Positions 51,168 through 59,703 of a stretch of DNA of 64,000 nt are shown piece by piece. Within the stretch, counting starts at the first letter, position 1; every line of letters starts with the position of its first letter. Made by a program: the position numbers and the translations under genes. Under the pieces are notes generated by a model. That model did not search any database, was not told where the DNA came from, and was given only the letters and a program-made list of their open reading frames with translations. The DNA comes from Bin87 sp963665395. GTDB lineage: Bacteria; Chloroflexota; Dehalococcoidia; Lucifugimonadales; UBA3495. The stretch covers positions 3,286,001 to 3,350,000 of the forward strand of contig OY762251.1 of the NCBI GenBank assembly GCA_963665395.2, written 5' to 3'.

Positions 51168-51545
51168 ATGGGCACGTTCAGCGTTCCGGTTACAGTAGGC
51201 AACCCGGATGCGGCGGCGCGAGAAGCGGTTGACGCGCTGGTGGGTACCGGGTCCACCTTTTCGGTGATGCCGGCCAGCCTCTTGCAACGGCTGGAAATTG
51301 AGCCGACCCGGACGCGGCGGCTTCGGCTGGCCAACGGGGAGGTCGAAGTACGACAAACGGGATTGGCGTTTTTTGAAGTCTATGGGATGGACGGTGAAGC
51401 CAGGGTTGTCTTTGGCCCGGAGAACTTGCACATCCTGGGGGCGACTACGCTGGAAGACCTATCTTTCGTAGTCGATCCGATAAATCGACGGTTGATCGCA
51501 GAAGACGCATTGCTCATGTGGGGTACAAGCGACGGTATTTGCTAA
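51168..51545 (+). CDS. Retropepsin-like protein with catalytic Asp replaced by Gly
   Basis: A 125-residue clan AA protein. MGTFSVPVTVGNP, DALVGTGSTFSVMPASLLQ, RLRLANGEVEVRQTGLAFF, VVFGPENLHILGATTLEDLS and VDPINRRLI follow the family's pattern closely. But the active-site motif, normally ALVDTGAxxT, reads ALVGTGST: codon 26 is GGT (51243-51245) instead of GAT/GAC, one base away. Without Asp the homodimer cannot act as a protease. It may be inactive or have a binding role only. AGAGAGGAAATAGAC precedes ATG 51168. It is divergent from the methyltransferase remnant. Confidence 0.75.
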   Translation: MGTFSVPVTVGNPDAAAREAVDALVGTGSTFSVMPASLLQRLEIEPTRTRRLRLANGEVEVRQTGLAFFEVYGMDGEARVVFGPENLHILGATTLEDLSFVVDPINRRLIAEDALLMWGTSDGIC

Positions 51546-51633
51546 CCGTAATCAGCACGAAGAGTCGTTAGCGCTGGCGCATGAAGCTGGGAGGACGGGC
51601 GGCCTTATCCCCGATTGTCCTCCATAGTGGGAG

Positions 51634-51674
51634 TTTCACCCTCACCCTAGCCCTCTCCCGTCAAGGGAGAGGGA
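51634..51674. repeat. CCCTCACCC...CCCTCTCCC dispersed repeat, copy 4
   Basis: TTTCACCCTCACCCTAGCC and hairpin CCCTCTCCC-GTCAA-GGGAGAGGG, 16 bp before the cinA start, so it would lie in or next to that gene's leader. Confidence 0.75.
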
Positions 51675-51690
51675 AATTGAGGAGGCTGTT

Positions 51691-52434
51691 TTGAACGCAG
51701 AGATTATCTCCATTGGCACCGAGTTGTTGATGGGCGAGTTGACTGACACCAACGCCAGTTGGATCGCCGGCCGGTTGCCGGCGCTGGGGATTCAGTTGCA
51801 GTGGGTGAGCATCATCGGGGATGACTTGCCCAAGCTTACGGAGGCGTTTCAGCGGGGCTGGGAACGCTCGGACATAATCTTCACGACGGGAGGGCTGGGG
51901 CCAACGCAGGACGATCTGACCCGGGAAGCCGTGGCGGCCGCCTTGGGCGAGACGCCCACGGTCCAGGACGCGGAAATCGAAAACCTGCGGCAGTGGTTCC
52001 GCAACCGGGGCCAGGATATGCCGGCCCATAACGTGAAGCAGGCCCACCTGATCCCGTCGGCGCAGTTCATCACCAACCGCAACGGCACGGCGCCGGGCTG
52101 GTGGGCGCAGCGAGATGGCAAACACATCATCTGTATGCCCGGGCCTCCCGGCGAAAACCGCGCCATGTGGCAGGACGAGATTGACGCGAGGCTGAAAGAC
52201 CTGATCGACACCGAAGTGACCATCACACGCAATATCAAGACGCTGGGGTTGGGAGAGGCGTCGGTGGACGAGATCATGTCGGAGTACTTTGGACTGGAGA
52301 ACCCGTATCTGGGGATATATTCCAAGGCCGACGGCATCCACCTGCGCATTATCGCCCGGGCCGCGGACGAGGCCGCCGCCCGGGAAATGATCGCTCCGGT
52401 GGAGAATGCCATCCACGACCGGCTGGCGCCTTAC
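51691..52434 (+). pseudogene. cinA: cinA, 5' part, interrupted by an insertion sequence
   Basis: The first 248 codons of CinA. NAEIISIGTELLMGELTDTNASWIA and IIFTTGGLGPTQDDLTREAVA are the MoaB/MogA-like domain that acts on ADP-ribose or NAD-derived pyrophosphates; KTLGLGEASVDEIM follows. TTG 51691 has GAGGAGG at proper distance. The IS begins after codon TAC (52432-52434). Joining 52434 to 53897, i.e. removing the IS and one CTTAC copy, restores one frame of 411 residues, the usual CinA length. With the IS in place the frame reads 31 codons into the element and stops at 52527. Confidence 0.88.
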
Positions 52435-53891
52435 CTGGACTTTGTACGTTCAAGCGGCGTAGGCGAGGGAATCGATAAGCCGAGCGTACAATTCGGGAAC
52501 GGGTTTTCCCCGGTCACAGTCGGATAACGACATTGAAAAACTGTCCGAAGCCAGCCACAGGTGGCGTCGCACCAGGGCGATGGCATCCACGAAAGTGGGG
52601 GCGGGTTTGGCGTACCAGGCCGCCGTGCGCTGGGTGATGGGGCTCTCTTGTTGCAGCGAGTGTGCCGCCAGGGCGATCCAGGAAAACAGACCCATCAGGA
52701 CGGGCGTGGTGCGGGCAATGGCGCGATCCGACCATTGGCGCTGAGTTTCCACGCCCAAGTGAGCCCGTACTTCCTGGTAAGTGACCTCCAGCTGCCAACG
52801 CAGCACAAACCACTCCAGGATCTGGACTGGGGCGACCGACTCATCAGTGCAGAGCAGGGCCTGAGTGTCCAGTTCACCTTTGGGGTCTCGGACCAGCGCC
52901 CAGCGGATGGGTACGGGCGGTTTGCCGGGGTGGTACCAGAGGGCGGTCTGCGAAGCCAGTTCCAGCGTGCGCATGGTGCCGTCGTACCAGGACACCGACG
53001 CGGTGTCCCAGAGCAGCTCGGGATCGTCAAGGCGTTGCTTGAGGGTGGGTTGACGTGCCCCCTTGACCCGAGGGCGACCGGTTTGGCCCGGTTGACGGGG
53101 TGGCGCGGGATCGTAGAGACCGGCATCCAGGCGCAGCCTGGTGATGAGGGTTACGGGTTCATGGAGGGACTGGCAGAAGTAGAGCAAGTCCAGGACGGCA
53201 TAGCCATTGTCGCCCACCACCACCAGGGGGCGATGGGGCAGCCAGCGGCGCAGCAGCAGGATCATCTGGCGAGCCCAGTCGGTGAGTTTCTTGTGCCGGC
53301 GTCCCTGCCTTTGGTGATAGCGTTCCGATGGCGCCAGCGCGGTGAGCAAGGGCAGGGCCCAGAACCGTCCCGCCCAGGGGATGCGTCCCAGCCACATCAA
53401 ACTGATCCAGCGCAACCCGCTGGCCTTGACCGTATAGCTGCGGCTGGAACGCACGGCGTCTCGGTAGACACCCAGAGCGTTGATCTTTGGACCCTGCCGA
53501 CGCTCCAGGGTTTCGTCGATACCGAACACCAGCGGACCGTCGCCGTGGTCGAGATGTTGAAGCAGCAACCTGAGCAAGACCTGGGACGCCCCAAGGGGCG
53601 ACCACGCCGCCCGGTTCAGCACGTGATGGTAGCGGGCATAGTTGCGGTCGCCGCTGAGGCCCATGACCCGCAACGCCGCGGCCACTGTGCGCTGGCCCGG
53701 CGTCAGGATCGCGCCGACCAATAGGACCTGAGCCTTTTGCCAGGTTCGGTTTTGGAACAGCATGGCGAAGGGAAAGAGAACAGTTACAATGGCATCGGGC
53801 AGGGTGAGCACGAATTGACCTACGGTGAGTTGTGGGGTCAAACCAGCTTACCCTGCCGCTTTCATTTTTCTAGTTTTTGTACAAAGTCCAG
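52435..53891 (-). mobile_element. Insertion sequence, copy 1 (1457 bp), inside cinA
   Basis: Ends CTGGACTTTGTAC (52435-52447) and GTACAAAGTCCAG (53879-53891) are a perfect 13-bp inverted repeat. The target duplication is CTTAC (52430-52434 and 53892-53896). One DDE transposase is encoded on the minus strand, against cinA. It is identical in length and, as far as I can compare, in sequence to the copy at 54627-56083. Confidence 0.95.
52450..53841 (-). CDS. DDE transposase of IS copy 1
   Basis: A 463-residue transposase. The catalytic triad candidates are Asp109 (VFGIDETLERRQG), Asp211 (VVVGDNGYAVLDLLYF) and Glu352 (LRWQLEVTYQEVRAHLG). The block LGVETQRQWSDRAIARTTP after the Glu is shared with IS701-like/DDE_5 transposases, in which ...RW-x-IE-V-T... 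is common; the 5-bp target duplication does not fit IS701 (4 bp) exactly, so the family is left open. It moves the element by cut-and-paste or copy-based transposition. The start (TTG at 53841, in the IS near its right end) is uncertain. Confidence 0.9.
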   Translation of the reverse strand: MTPQLTVGQFVLTLPDAIVTVLFPFAMLFQNRTWQKAQVLLVGAILTPGQRTVAAALRVMGLSGDRNYARYHHVLNRAAWSPLGASQVLLRLLLQHLDHGDGPLVFGIDETLERRQGPKINALGVYRDAVRSSRSYTVKASGLRWISLMWLGRIPWAGRFWALPLLTALAPSERYHQRQGRRHKKLTDWARQMILLLRRWLPHRPLVVVGDNGYAVLDLLYFCQSLHEPVTLITRLRLDAGLYDPAPPRQPGQTGRPRVKGARQPTLKQRLDDPELLWDTASVSWYDGTMRTLELASQTALWYHPGKPPVPIRWALVRDPKGELDTQALLCTDESVAPVQILEWFVLRWQLEVTYQEVRAHLGVETQRQWSDRAIARTTPVLMGLFSWIALAAHSLQQESPITQRTAAWYAKPAPTFVDAIALVRRHLWLASDSFSMSLSDCDRGKPVPELYARLIDSLAYAA

Positions 53892-53896
53892 CTTAC

Positions 53897-54388
53897 GTCT
53901 GGGGCTACGACGACGAAACACCGGAGTTGTCGGTGGGCGCGGCATTGGTTGAACACAGGATGACGCTGGCCACCATGGAGTCCGTCAGTGGCGGGTTCCT
54001 GGCGAATACCATCACCGAGGCGCCGAACAGCAGCCAGTGGTACCGAGGCGGCAACGTCGCCTTCACCGCCGACGCGATGGTTGCCGCCGGGGTGTCTTCC
54101 GACGTGCTGGAAACGCACGGCGTGGTGAGCCAGCAGGCGGCCAATGCGATGGCGTTGGTGGCACAAGGATCGACGGCAGCGGACTTCGGCATCGGTCTCA
54201 CGGGCGTGCTGGGGCCCGAGGAATTGGAAGGGCACCGCCCCGGTACAATCCACATCGCCATCGCTTATGGAGATGATGTACGGGAGTTTCCGCTGCGGAC
54301 GCCGCCGCGCCGTCTGGTGATAAAGCGGCGGTCCTGCAACACGGCGCTGACGGAACTGCGGAAGCTGATTACGGAGGTGGCGGGGTAA
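53897..54388 (+). pseudogene. cinA: cinA, 3' part (PncC-like domain)
   Basis: The last 163 codons of CinA: SVGAALVEHRMTLATMESVSGGFLANTITEAPNSSQWYRGG, the nicotinamide-nucleotide amidohydrolase (PncC) domain, with later FGIGLTGVLGP. Frame and sequence continue directly from the 5' part. The open frame extends upstream into the IS to 53825, so the domain could still be made as a separate protein from a start inside the IS; PncC domains are active alone in some bacteria (known for the family). Whether this occurs here is unknown. Confidence 0.85.
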
Positions 54389-54420
54389 CCAGCCAGGGCG
54401 TGATGACATTTTGAAAATCA

Positions 54421-54626
54421 CACCGTCTTTCCTGCGAAAGCAGGAACCCAGAAAAGCCTCTGCGACAGGAACGTTGGCCTTATTTTGCGCTCTTTGGATT
54501 CCGGCTTTCGCCGGAATGACGGGGGTGAAGTGGGAGTGACGGTAGATGGGAAGGGAGTGATGGTAGAGAGGAAGGGAGTGACGGTAGAGAGGAAGGGAGT
54601 GACGGGAAATGTCAACAGGCCCTAAC
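54421..54626. repeat. Composite repeat next to IS copy 2
   Basis: A palindrome TTTCCTGCGAAAGCAGGAA (54424-54442), a REP palindrome GGATTCCGGCTTTCGCCGGA (54497-54516), then 21-bp tandem units starting GGGAGTGA(C/T)GGTAGA (54532-54552, 54553-54573, 54574-54594), and AAATGTCAACAGGCCCTAAC at the end. The IS sits exactly at this end; its target copy CTAAC is the last 5 bp of the element. Confidence 0.7.
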
Positions 54627-56083
54627 CTGGACTTTGTACGTTCAAGCGGCGTAGGCGAGGGAATCGATAAGCCGAGCGTACAATTCGGGAACGGGTTTTC
54701 CCCGGTCACAGTCGGATAACGACATTGAAAAACTGTCCGAAGCCAGCCACAGGTGGCGTCGCACCAGGGCGATGGCATCCACGAAAGTGGGGGCGGGTTT
54801 GGCGTACCAGGCCGCCGTGCGCTGGGTGATGGGGCTCTCTTGTTGCAGCGAGTGTGCCGCCAGGGCGATCCAGGAAAACAGACCCATCAGGACGGGCGTG
54901 GTGCGGGCAATGGCGCGATCCGACCATTGGCGCTGAGTTTCCACGCCCAAGTGAGCCCGTACTTCCTGGTAAGTGACCTCCAGCTGCCAACGCAGCACAA
55001 ACCACTCCAGGATCTGGACTGGGGCGACCGACTCATCAGTGCAGAGCAGGGCCTGAGTGTCCAGTTCACCTTTGGGGTCTCGGACCAGCGCCCAGCGGAT
55101 GGGTACGGGCGGTTTGCCGGGGTGGTACCAGAGGGCGGTCTGCGAAGCCAGTTCCAGCGTGCGCATGGTGCCGTCGTACCAGGACACCGACGCGGTGTCC
55201 CAGAGCAGCTCGGGATCGTCAAGGCGTTGCTTGAGGGTGGGTTGACGTGCCCCCTTGACCCGAGGGCGACCGGTTTGGCCCGGTTGACGGGGTGGCGCGG
55301 GATCGTAGAGACCGGCATCCAGGCGCAGCCTGGTGATGAGGGTTACGGGTTCATGGAGGGACTGGCAGAAGTAGAGCAAGTCCAGGACGGCATAGCCATT
55401 GTCGCCCACCACCACCAGGGGGCGATGGGGCAGCCAGCGGCGCAGCAGCAGGATCATCTGGCGAGCCCAGTCGGTGAGTTTCTTGTGCCGGCGTCCCTGC
55501 CTTTGGTGATAGCGTTCCGATGGCGCCAGCGCGGTGAGCAAGGGCAGGGCCCAGAACCGTCCCGCCCAGGGGATGCGTCCCAGCCACATCAAACTGATCC
55601 AGCGCAACCCGCTGGCCTTGACCGTATAGCTGCGGCTGGAACGCACGGCGTCTCGGTAGACACCCAGAGCGTTGATCTTTGGACCCTGCCGACGCTCCAG
55701 GGTTTCGTCGATACCGAACACCAGCGGACCGTCGCCGTGGTCGAGATGTTGAAGCAGCAACCTGAGCAAGACCTGGGACGCCCCAAGGGGCGACCACGCC
55801 GCCCGGTTCAGCACGTGATGGTAGCGGGCATAGTTGCGGTCGCCGCTGAGGCCCATGACCCGCAACGCCGCGGCCACTGTGCGCTGGCCCGGCGTCAGGA
55901 TCGCGCCGACCAATAGGACCTGAGCCTTTTGCCAGGTTCGGTTTTGGAACAGCATGGCGAAGGGAAAGAGAACAGTTACAATGGCATCGGGCAGGGTGAG
56001 CACGAATTGACCTACGGTGAGTTGTGGGGTCAAACCAGCTTACCCTGCCGCTTTCATTTTTCTAGTTTTTGTACAAAGTCCAG
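54627..56083 (-). mobile_element. Insertion sequence, copy 2 (1457 bp)
   Basis: Same inverted repeats CTGGACTTTGTAC and GTACAAAGTCCAG as copy 1, with target duplication CTAAC (54622-54626 and 56084-56088). A different duplication from copy 1 shows two independent insertions rather than duplication of a larger segment. Confidence 0.95.
54642..56033 (-). CDS. DDE transposase of IS copy 2
   Basis: The same 463-residue transposase as at 52450-53841, residue for residue, with Asp109, Asp211 and Glu352 as the likely triad. Identity of both copies indicates recent transposition. The orientation is the same as in copy 1. The two copies flank a 735-bp segment carrying the 3' part of cinA and a composite repeat, so they could act together as a compound element. 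Confidence 0.9.
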   Translation of the reverse strand: MTPQLTVGQFVLTLPDAIVTVLFPFAMLFQNRTWQKAQVLLVGAILTPGQRTVAAALRVMGLSGDRNYARYHHVLNRAAWSPLGASQVLLRLLLQHLDHGDGPLVFGIDETLERRQGPKINALGVYRDAVRSSRSYTVKASGLRWISLMWLGRIPWAGRFWALPLLTALAPSERYHQRQGRRHKKLTDWARQMILLLRRWLPHRPLVVVGDNGYAVLDLLYFCQSLHEPVTLITRLRLDAGLYDPAPPRQPGQTGRPRVKGARQPTLKQRLDDPELLWDTASVSWYDGTMRTLELASQTALWYHPGKPPVPIRWALVRDPKGELDTQALLCTDESVAPVQILEWFVLRWQLEVTYQEVRAHLGVETQRQWSDRAIARTTPVLMGLFSWIALAAHSLQQESPITQRTAAWYAKPAPTFVDAIALVRRHLWLASDSFSMSLSDCDRGKPVPELYARLIDSLAYAA

Positions 56084-56102
56084 CTAACAATGAGGTATCA
56101 AA

Positions 56103-56279
56103 ATGGTGTTTTGGGCGATTGACGAGCGCAGAAAGAAACTGACGGCGCGGGAGATTGACACGCTGACCGAACTGCGGGAACGGCTGCAAAAAGAGCAGAA
56201 TGACCGTGCCATTGAGATCGTTGACGAGATGATTGAAGATCGGCGACGCAACCCGCTCCGGCTACGCTGGCATCGCTGA
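56103..56279 (+). CDS. 58-residue helical hypothetical protein
   Basis: A small charged protein MVFWAIDERRKKLTAREIDT, then LTELRERLQKEQNDRAIEIV and DEMIEDRRRNPLRLRWHR, predicted to be almost entirely helical. ATG 56103 lies 9 bases after GAGG. It starts 20 bp after IS copy 2, so its original promoter may have been displaced by the insertion. I do not recognise it. Confidence 0.5.
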   Translation: MVFWAIDERRKKLTAREIDTLTELRERLQKEQNDRAIEIVDEMIEDRRRNPLRLRWHR

Positions 56280-56345
56280 CTGCGGTTGAGAGCCTGCTTC
56301 TGGGATCGAAAATTGGATTGCGTTTTCACGGGAAACGCGAAAGTG

Positions 56346-56370
56346 AAGGGGCGGGTTTGAAACCCGCCCC
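56346..56370 (-). terminator. Palindrome after the CbbO-type gene
   Basis: AGGGGCGGGTTT and AAACCCGCCCCT form a strong hairpin 25 bp past the CbbO-type stop on the minus strand. It shares the GGGGCG/CGCCCC(TAC) arms of the 28-bp palindromes at 11.0, 12.5 and 26.8 kb, with another core. Confidence 0.55.
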
Positions 56371-56394
56371 TACGTTTTGTACGTTCGCCGAGGG

Positions 56395-59300
56395 TTACAT
56401 GGTCAGCGTGCGGTAGAGCATGGGCAGGCGTTCCGGCAAGGCCCAGATGTCGTCCAGGACTTCGTAGTTCAGGTCGCCGCACATGGTCTTGAGGTAGTCG
56501 TGCCCGGCCTTGTCCACGGTGAGGCAGAAGGGGTTGATTTCCTTCCGCTTGGCCTCGAGCAAAGCTTGGTGGGTATCGTGGACGGCGTATTCCTTCTCCA
56601 CTCCCTCGCGGCTGTAGCCCCGGTCCTGGGGCCGACCGTCGCTGATGAGGAAGAGGATCTTGGTGGCCGCGTCCTGGTTTTCCAGCTTGGTGATGGCGTG
56701 TCGGATAGCGGAGCCCATGCGGGTAGCATGGAGTGGCGTCACCTTGTCGATGCGCCGCTTGATCTTGTCGTTGAACGGCTCCTCGATGTCCTTGATGACG
56801 TAGAACTCTACGTTCTCGCGCCCGTAGCCGGAGAAGCCGTAGATGCCGTAGGTATCCCCGATGGATTCCAGGGCACTGATGAGCAGAGCGCAGCCTTCGC
56901 GTTCCAGGTCAATGATGCGCTTGTAGTGGCGGCGCACCAATCCTTCGCGGCGGCGGCGCAGCCATACCATGTATTCCACCGGGTCGTCGGGAGCGTCCCG
57001 GTCGTCCACGGAATGGCGGCCCTCGTCGATAGCCTCGGCGGTGGAGGCGGACATATCGAGCAGGAACACCACGGCGACGTCGCGCTCGACGCGGTTCCGG
57101 CGCCAGTAGATCTTTTCGTCCGGCGGCACGTTCATGCGGAGGTCGGCCCAGGCTTCCAGGGCGGAGTTGAGGTCGATGTCCTCGCCGTCGATCAGCCGGT
57201 AGGTCTTGCGCCAAGTTTCAGGCATGATCAACTCGAACTGGCGCTTGATGTGGGCCAGCAGAGAGGCGTAGTTGCGCAGGGAGTCGTTGTAGAAATTGGG
57301 ATCGCCCTCGTCGAGGATCTTTTCCTTGACGATGCACCAGCGGGGTTTGTAATCGTTGGCGCGGAAGTCCCATTCGTCGTACACGAAGGTCTTGGGTTCC
57401 AGGGCTTCCAGCTCGCCGCCGGCGTCATCATCGTGGAGGATGGGGCCGTATCCCTTGCCGGGGTCGTTGGACGGCGGCGGGACGCCGGCTTCCTTCATGA
57501 TGTTCTGGGCGAACATGGCCATGCTCTGGTCCACGTCGCCTTCCTGGGCGTCGAGTTCCAGCTCGGCGCTGTCCTGAAGCAGTTGTTCCAGCTCCTCCTG
57601 GGTCATCGGCTCAGCGTCGCCCATTTGGCTCTGGTCCATCTGGAGCTTGGTGAGGAGTTGCACCATTTCGGGCTTGAAGTCGCCGCGGTATTCGACCGGC
57701 TCCGGCGATTCGTAGGGGTCGCCCTCGCCTTGTTCGCCCTGCTGCTCGTTCATGTCGGCCTGGAGCTTGTCGAGCAGGGCCTGGTATTCCTCTTCGGAGA
57801 ACTCGCCGGGGTCGTCCAGGTCTTCCGGTTGGAACTCGTCCTCGGGCTGCTGCTGGTTTTGCAGGCGGGAGATGATTTCGTAGGCCCGCAGCGAGGCTTC
57901 GGCGGTGTCTTCGATGGAGGCCCGGATGGTGCGGAGACGGTGCATGATGCGGGCCAGCATATAGGCTTCTTCGCGGTAGTCCTGGGGCACCGGCAGTCCT
58001 TCGAAGCGGTCCAGGCTCATGTGGATGAGCAATTCGATGAGGGCTTCCTGCAAGGGTAGCTCTTCGATGCGGGGCCTCTGCGCCAGCGCGTCACCCTGCA
58101 CATCGAGGGCCGGCCGGCGGATACCCGGGTAATCGGTCTTGATGCGATAGTCAAGCCGGCAGTCTTCCAATACGCTAAACAGGTCGAAGGCCATGCGGCG
58201 GTCTTCAAACAGGGCGAGGAAGCGGCCGATGTCGGTATAGACCCGCATGGTTCCGCCCGGGCCTTCGCCCATGTCCATGACGGGCGCGACGTCGGCGTCC
58301 TGCAACTGGAATTGTTCGATGGCGGCGGTGCGTATGGCTTCCATACGAGCCTGGATCGCTTCTTCCATGGGGAAGCGGCGGTCTTCAAACACATTGGCCG
58401 GCCTGGTGAAGTCAAACTGGAAGCTGCCGAACTCCAGATGGGACACCTGGTGGGTTGCAACCACTTTGAACCAGGCGAAGTTCTGCGCCTTGTCGTTGTA
58501 GTTGTCGATCATCGGCGGGAGGTACACCTTGGTGCCGTCGGTGGAAGCGGTGTCCTGGTCAACCCATCCGATCTGGCGGCGCACCAATTCCTCGGTGCTG
58601 AGCACTTCGATGTTCTCGCCGGACAACGCGCGGGTGTAGAGGCGCATGATGCCTTTGACGCGCTCCAGGTCCAGGCTGGATGAAAGGGTCTCCAGCATGG
58701 ATTCCGAAGTGTTGGACTCGATCTTGAAGAAAGCGATACCGCTTTCGGGATTTTCGCTCAGCAGCCCCACGCCGTGCTGATACCACTGGTCCAGCTGGGC
58801 GAGGGTGATCCGGTTCAGCACCGGGTCCAGGCTCTTCAGGAAGGGCGGGACCGCGTCGGGCGTGCTGGCGAGCAAACCTTCACAGAGGTCGAGGATGTGG
58901 CCCTGGGAGCCGGCGGAAACGTGAGACAACGCCTGGGCGCCGTCGTAGAGGAACCGCGAGGTGTCACGGAGACCCATCTTGGCCAGTTTTTCGCCCAGCC
59001 TGAGGAACCTACCCGTCTGTCCTTCCTCAACATGCTGCAAGGCGCGGGGAGCCATTTCGAGGCACGCCTTTACCTCACGCCAGCTGCTGTCGGTGAGGGC
59101 GCGGGACATGGACAGGAAGGCTTCACGCTCCCGGCCCATGGCCGGAAGGACATCTCTGCCCAGGACCAGGCACTCGGCGGCCACGTCGTAAGACTTGTAG
59201 GACAACGCCTCAATCAAGGAAGCGAACACCTCCACGTCCCAGAAGGGGAGGTTGCGCACCAGATCCGGGCTGACCTCGAAAAACCGAGCGGCGAGGGTGC

Positions 59301-59703
59301 TGGATTTCCAGGTGCCCTTGTAGAGCGAGCGGCCCAGGCCGGCCCAGCGGGGGATGTATTGCGGTCGGAGATTGGTGACGATGGAGGGGCTGGCCTTGAA
59401 AAAGGCGACCGCCAAGGTGGGTGAATCCTGGGAAAGGTAGGTGCCGCACCGCGCCCACTGCATAAAGGACGCGAAGGCCAGCGAGCGGGCCACTTCCGGG
59501 CTGACGCGGTAGTATTCAACGGCTGATTCCCATGAGCGGACAGTCTGGGTGCCAATGGCTACCCCTTCTCTCGCCCACAGCGCCGTTTCCTCATCACTGA
59601 AGGACTCGGCCATTGCGTCGGCGACGGCCTCATAGGCCTCCGTTACGGCCGGGGGCAGTTTGCCCAGTTCGGTCAACAGGTCGCCAGTTGCGGTATTAGT
59701 CAA
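56395..59703 (-). CDS. CbbO/NorD-type VWA protein
   Basis: An 1102-residue cytoplasmic protein. The N-terminal 350 residues are helical repeats (e.g. ALTDSSWREVKACLEMAPRALQ), the middle is acidic and Gln-rich (QQQPEDEFQPEDLDDPGEFS), and a C-terminal von Willebrand A domain has a complete MIDAS: DMSAS (883-887), Thr994 (HATRMGS) and Asp1022 (ISDGRPQD). CbbO and NorD proteins work with a CbbQ/NorQ MoxR ATPase to activate metal enzymes such as Rubisco or NO reductase. No Rubisco or nor gene is in this window, so the client is unknown. TTG 59703 follows GGAGG and overlaps the NUDIX stop by 8 bases. Usual family length is 600-900, so this is long. Confidence 0.85.
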   Translation of the reverse strand: MTNTATGDLLTELGKLPPAVTEAYEAVADAMAESFSDEETALWAREGVAIGTQTVRSWESAVEYYRVSPEVARSLAFASFMQWARCGTYLSQDSPTLAVAFFKASPSIVTNLRPQYIPRWAGLGRSLYKGTWKSSTLAARFFEVSPDLVRNLPFWDVEVFASLIEALSYKSYDVAAECLVLGRDVLPAMGREREAFLSMSRALTDSSWREVKACLEMAPRALQHVEEGQTGRFLRLGEKLAKMGLRDTSRFLYDGAQALSHVSAGSQGHILDLCEGLLASTPDAVPPFLKSLDPVLNRITLAQLDQWYQHGVGLLSENPESGIAFFKIESNTSESMLETLSSSLDLERVKGIMRLYTRALSGENIEVLSTEELVRRQIGWVDQDTASTDGTKVYLPPMIDNYNDKAQNFAWFKVVATHQVSHLEFGSFQFDFTRPANVFEDRRFPMEEAIQARMEAIRTAAIEQFQLQDADVAPVMDMGEGPGGTMRVYTDIGRFLALFEDRRMAFDLFSVLEDCRLDYRIKTDYPGIRRPALDVQGDALAQRPRIEELPLQEALIELLIHMSLDRFEGLPVPQDYREEAYMLARIMHRLRTIRASIEDTAEASLRAYEIISRLQNQQQPEDEFQPEDLDDPGEFSEEEYQALLDKLQADMNEQQGEQGEGDPYESPEPVEYRGDFKPEMVQLLTKLQMDQSQMGDAEPMTQEELEQLLQDSAELELDAQEGDVDQSMAMFAQNIMKEAGVPPPSNDPGKGYGPILHDDDAGGELEALEPKTFVYDEWDFRANDYKPRWCIVKEKILDEGDPNFYNDSLRNYASLLAHIKRQFELIMPETWRKTYRLIDGEDIDLNSALEAWADLRMNVPPDEKIYWRRNRVERDVAVVFLLDMSASTAEAIDEGRHSVDDRDAPDDPVEYMVWLRRRREGLVRRHYKRIIDLEREGCALLISALESIGDTYGIYGFSGYGRENVEFYVIKDIEEPFNDKIKRRIDKVTPLHATRMGSAIRHAITKLENQDAATKILFLISDGRPQDRGYSREGVEKEYAVHDTHQALLEAKRKEINPFCLTVDKAGHDYLKTMCGDLNYEVLDDIWALPERLPMLYRTLTM

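Noticed and set aside
54532..54620. Short regular repeats resembling a CRISPR array
   Set aside because: Units are contiguous 21-bp tandem copies without unique spacers, and no cas genes are present; the same holds for 46414-46493 and 62679-62760.
52450..56033. Segmental duplication explaining the two identical IS copies
   Set aside because: Flanking sequences differ and each copy has its own target duplication, so they are two separate insertions.
56377..58059. 560-codon open frame opposite the CbbO-type gene
   Set aside because: Composition (Val/Leu/Gly-rich runs) is that of an antisense shadow; the VWA protein on the minus strand has all MIDAS residues.
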